DNA from: Syngnathus acus
Taxonomy: Eukaryota; Chordata; Actinopteri; Syngnathiformes; Syngnathidae
NCBI RefSeq assembly: GCF_901709675.1
Contig: NC_051102.1
Coordinates: 8,467,412 to 8,531,411, forward strand
Direction of reading: 5' to 3'
Length of the DNA stretch: 64,000 bases
Both the position numbers and the translations under genes were made by a program. Shown in pieces: positions 61,401-64,000 of this stretch. Numbering within the stretch: the first letter of the stretch is position 1; each line of letters starts with the position of its first letter. The notes below the pieces were generated by a model, which was not told the origin of the DNA, did not search any database, and worked only from the letters and a program-made list of their open reading frames with translations.

Positions 61401-64000
61401 AGCATTTGGCTAGCTGTTTCAGTCAGTTTAGCTAGCTTTCGCTAGCTAGCTTCGTTCCCCGCATATTGCTGAATGGGCCAACGGATTTTGTGAGCATAGC
61501 TACAAGTGGTGCTTGTTCTTTCACGTTTAATTATAATGCTCATATTTTTATTGAAAGCTTTGTCGCACAAATGGACGCGAATCATGCGGGGTTTGTTGTT
61601 AAAATAATAAATTTACTGAAACACACACATCACATATGCTAATCGTGATTTCAATATCAATCCAACAATTTGTGCTGAAGATATTTTCCATACTCTCCCA
61701 AGCCTATTCTAACCCCGGGGAAATCAAACTGTGAGGCAGACTTGCTAACCACGAAGCCCACCATGCTTCAGTGTCTTTTACATTTTGATACCAAACGACG
61801 GGATTTTCCTTTGAAACTTTCAGATTTGTCTGAGGAAAAAATGACTTGCTGTGGTCTCCTGTGGAGGACGCGTGGTAGAGCTCCCCTTCACAGCAAACAA
61901 GCAAGCGTCCAAAACAGGACGTGTGGGGGTCTGAGTGGTCCGTGTCTGCTTTCTACCAAGCCTGATTGGATCAAACAAGGTCCAGTGTTGTTCAAATGTT
62001 GCGGCCTCTCACCCCAGCGCTTCCAGGAGATCCCCTCGTCTGCTCGCCGTCCGTCACGGCGGACAACGTCGGCGAGCGACAGTCTTGGCGGAAAGGCCGT
62101 CTTGGATTTCATCAGGGGGGTGGGCGGCTACGGGTTGTTTTCCTCACTGCGTGCCTTTGCTTCAAACACTGGCAAGGTCTCAGGAAAACCTTACCTGTGG
62201 TTTTATTTTGCGGTGGCCAGGGCATCATGTGCCAGCTTTCAGCTCACTGCGGTCTGACAAAGAGCCTTACCTACTTTGGCTTTCCATACTTGAACCTGCA
62301 GTAGATCTAAACTGTCTGTGGCTGAGGCTTGAAATAGAATCGACAATCCCGCAGTCGTCTGAAATGACTTCCACGTCTAGCCCTGGCTGCGGGAATAAGG
62401 CCCCCGAAGATGTTGAAACATGTCAACCGGGGACAATGAGACACCTTTTCTCTAGCCGAAACATTAGCTTCATCTTATGCGAGCCAATACATGAGTCAAA
62501 TCAAACATTGGGGCCGCTTCTTAATGAAATGATTCACCAAAATAATCATTTAAAAAAAAATGCAATAAATAAATAACTAATATACATTTCAGTCAGGCAA
62601 GCGCCCTACTTTCCTGTCCGTGACCTTGCAACCATCTTCAAACTGCATCAGGGGGGCGGGGCCACGTCCGCTGACCTTAATTGTGCTTTTGGTGCTCAAA
62701 GTCAAGGGTGCGGTAACTGTTGATCACCTGACCTGCAAACCCTGGCAGCACAGCAGCAGGATGTTCCTCAGCAGGAGACTTTTTCTATTTCTGTTCCCTC
62801 CTGTAATGACTCCGTTTCAATCCGCACGCACTGCGTCGTATTAGTGACTGTCTTTTTAATATCCTGTGCTGCAAAGGAAGGGTGTCAGTGTGACATGGCG
62901 CAGTAGCTTGACAACGATTGGCCTCGTGTGTCCGGCGTGGACCTTTCGGAGAGGCCTGCATTTCTTCTCAGAGCGAGCACAGGAGAGAAAGAGAACGAGA
63001 GAGAGAAAGTGAGGGAGGCCGGGGAGGTGAGTGAGCACAGCTGACAGGAGCTTCCTTTGGGTCCTGTGCCTGTTTTCCAAAGGAAGTGCAAGAGGCCTAA
63101 TCTGTGGCCTCCAGAGTAGTTAGTGAGGGGCGGGGCAGAGGTGTGTGTGTGTGGGGGTACGTAGTGGCCCCCCAACTTATTGTCCACTTTATCATCCGCT
63201 ACTTGGGATGGGACGATAAGTCCATATGGAGGACTTATCGTGGAAAAGAATCCAGAGGAGATGATGAGAGTAGCTGACTGGGACTTCCCAGTAAGTGCGC
63301 ACGTGCCACAAAAACAGATTTATGGCAAGATCGCAGTCGTAACACACGAGGGGAGGGGGTGAGGTGGCCGGCTGTCACATGTGAGCGATCCGGGTCGCAA
63401 AGAACGTGACAAGAGGACCACAAAAGGTCTTTTTTGAACTTTCAAGAATTCCAGTGTGCACTCACTCGTCACAAAAAGTCAAACTTTGGGGAAAACCTAA
63501 AGAAATGTCTGTGTCGCCTGAAGTCTGCAAAATATATACCAAATGATGATTCCAAAACACGAATTCCATTAGAATTTAATTTTGAAAACTGCAAGTGCAT
63601 TTTTCTGCTTTGCAACCCATACAAATCACAATTACTACTTTCCTATTCGACTACATTTTTAACTGTGTTGCACTCATATTTGAGATAGAGGGACCTGAGC
63701 CCTGCAGTGAATAGCCAAATTAATTCAATTCAAACTTTACAAGCAATTATGGATGCCACCAGTGGGTCCAAAGCACTACTTTTGTATGAACCCACCAAAG
63801 GCCTTGCCTAGCAACAATTTTAGTAAACATGTTAAGATTGTCCCATCACATATTGTATATACATATATCCATTCACATGAAATAAAATGCAAGATAAGCA
63901 CAACTACTTAAATATTTAGTTGTTTTGCCAGTGACAGAACCTTTCACCTGTCTACTCCTCAAGCTCCAAGTCATTGCATCAGATTTCTTACATCCTGCCA
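58410..64000. other. Intergenic end of window, nothing recognised
   Basis: No coding exon supported. A reverse tRNA-like SINE segment lies near 61711-61766 (AACCCCGGGGAAATCAAACTGTGAGGCAGAC...). GC-rich, unique-looking sequence at 60700-60960 could be regulatory. GA-rich tract near 62985-63015. Confidence 0.5.

Noticed and set aside
61742-62576. ORFs of 171 and 213 codons near the window end
   Set aside because: No similarity to known families, overlapping frames of equal quality, and the first begins in a reverse tRNA-like repeat.

Overview
The window is vertebrate nuclear DNA, almost certainly from a teleost fish; the species cannot be fixed from sequence alone. Evidence: multi-exon genes with GT-AG introns (one only 81 bp), wnt3a/wrnip1/mylk4 proteins with fish-like residues, and interspersed repeats typical of teleosts.

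Three protein-coding genes can be rebuilt exon by exon. (1) wnt3a, minus strand, 4 coding exons between 7251 and 16558, 353 aa, complete. (2) wrnip1, minus strand, 7 coding exons between 27297 and 30871, 586 aa, complete. (3) mylk4, plus strand, 14 firm coding exons plus one tentative mini-exon between 37566 and 43780, about 781 aa: a long acidic, coiled-coil N-terminal region followed by a myosin-light-chain-kinase catalytic domain. wrnip1 and mylk4 are head to head. The 6.7 kb between them holds two small ORFs that may form an undescribed spliced small-protein transcript (31417-32673).

Layout. 1-7250: no gene; decayed Tc1-like transposase, long TG tract, A/T-rich sequence, homeodomain-type sites, repeats behind wnt3a. 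7251-16558: wnt3a, with a TCF/LEF-site cluster in intron 2. 16559-21720: wnt3a upstream region, then a repeat complex: an 815-bp element with 61-bp terminal inverted repeats, a 674-bp-offset duplication carrying tRNA-like heads, and a promoter-like segment followed by tandem 55-bp exon-like units with matching splice sites. 21721-25910: a 4.2-kb minisatellite of mainly 36- and 33-bp units. It creates spurious >1,000-codon ORFs in five frames, shows higher-order duplication, and ends inside the A-box of an inverted copy of the flanking SINE-like family. 26306-26608: a second, telomere-motif-containing minisatellite. 27021-27116: a near-perfect 33-bp-arm hairpin behind wrnip1. 43781-64000: 20 kb with no recognisable gene, holding simple repeats, a degenerate CTCATCC-type minisatellite and a 308-bp TA-flanked foldback element related to one in a mylk4 intron.

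The three genes have separate jobs (secreted Wnt ligand; DNA-damage/replication AAA+ ATPase; muscle-type kinase) and are not a functional cluster. The most unusual content is the 18.2-26.6 kb repeat complex and the small ORFs between wrnip1 and mylk4.
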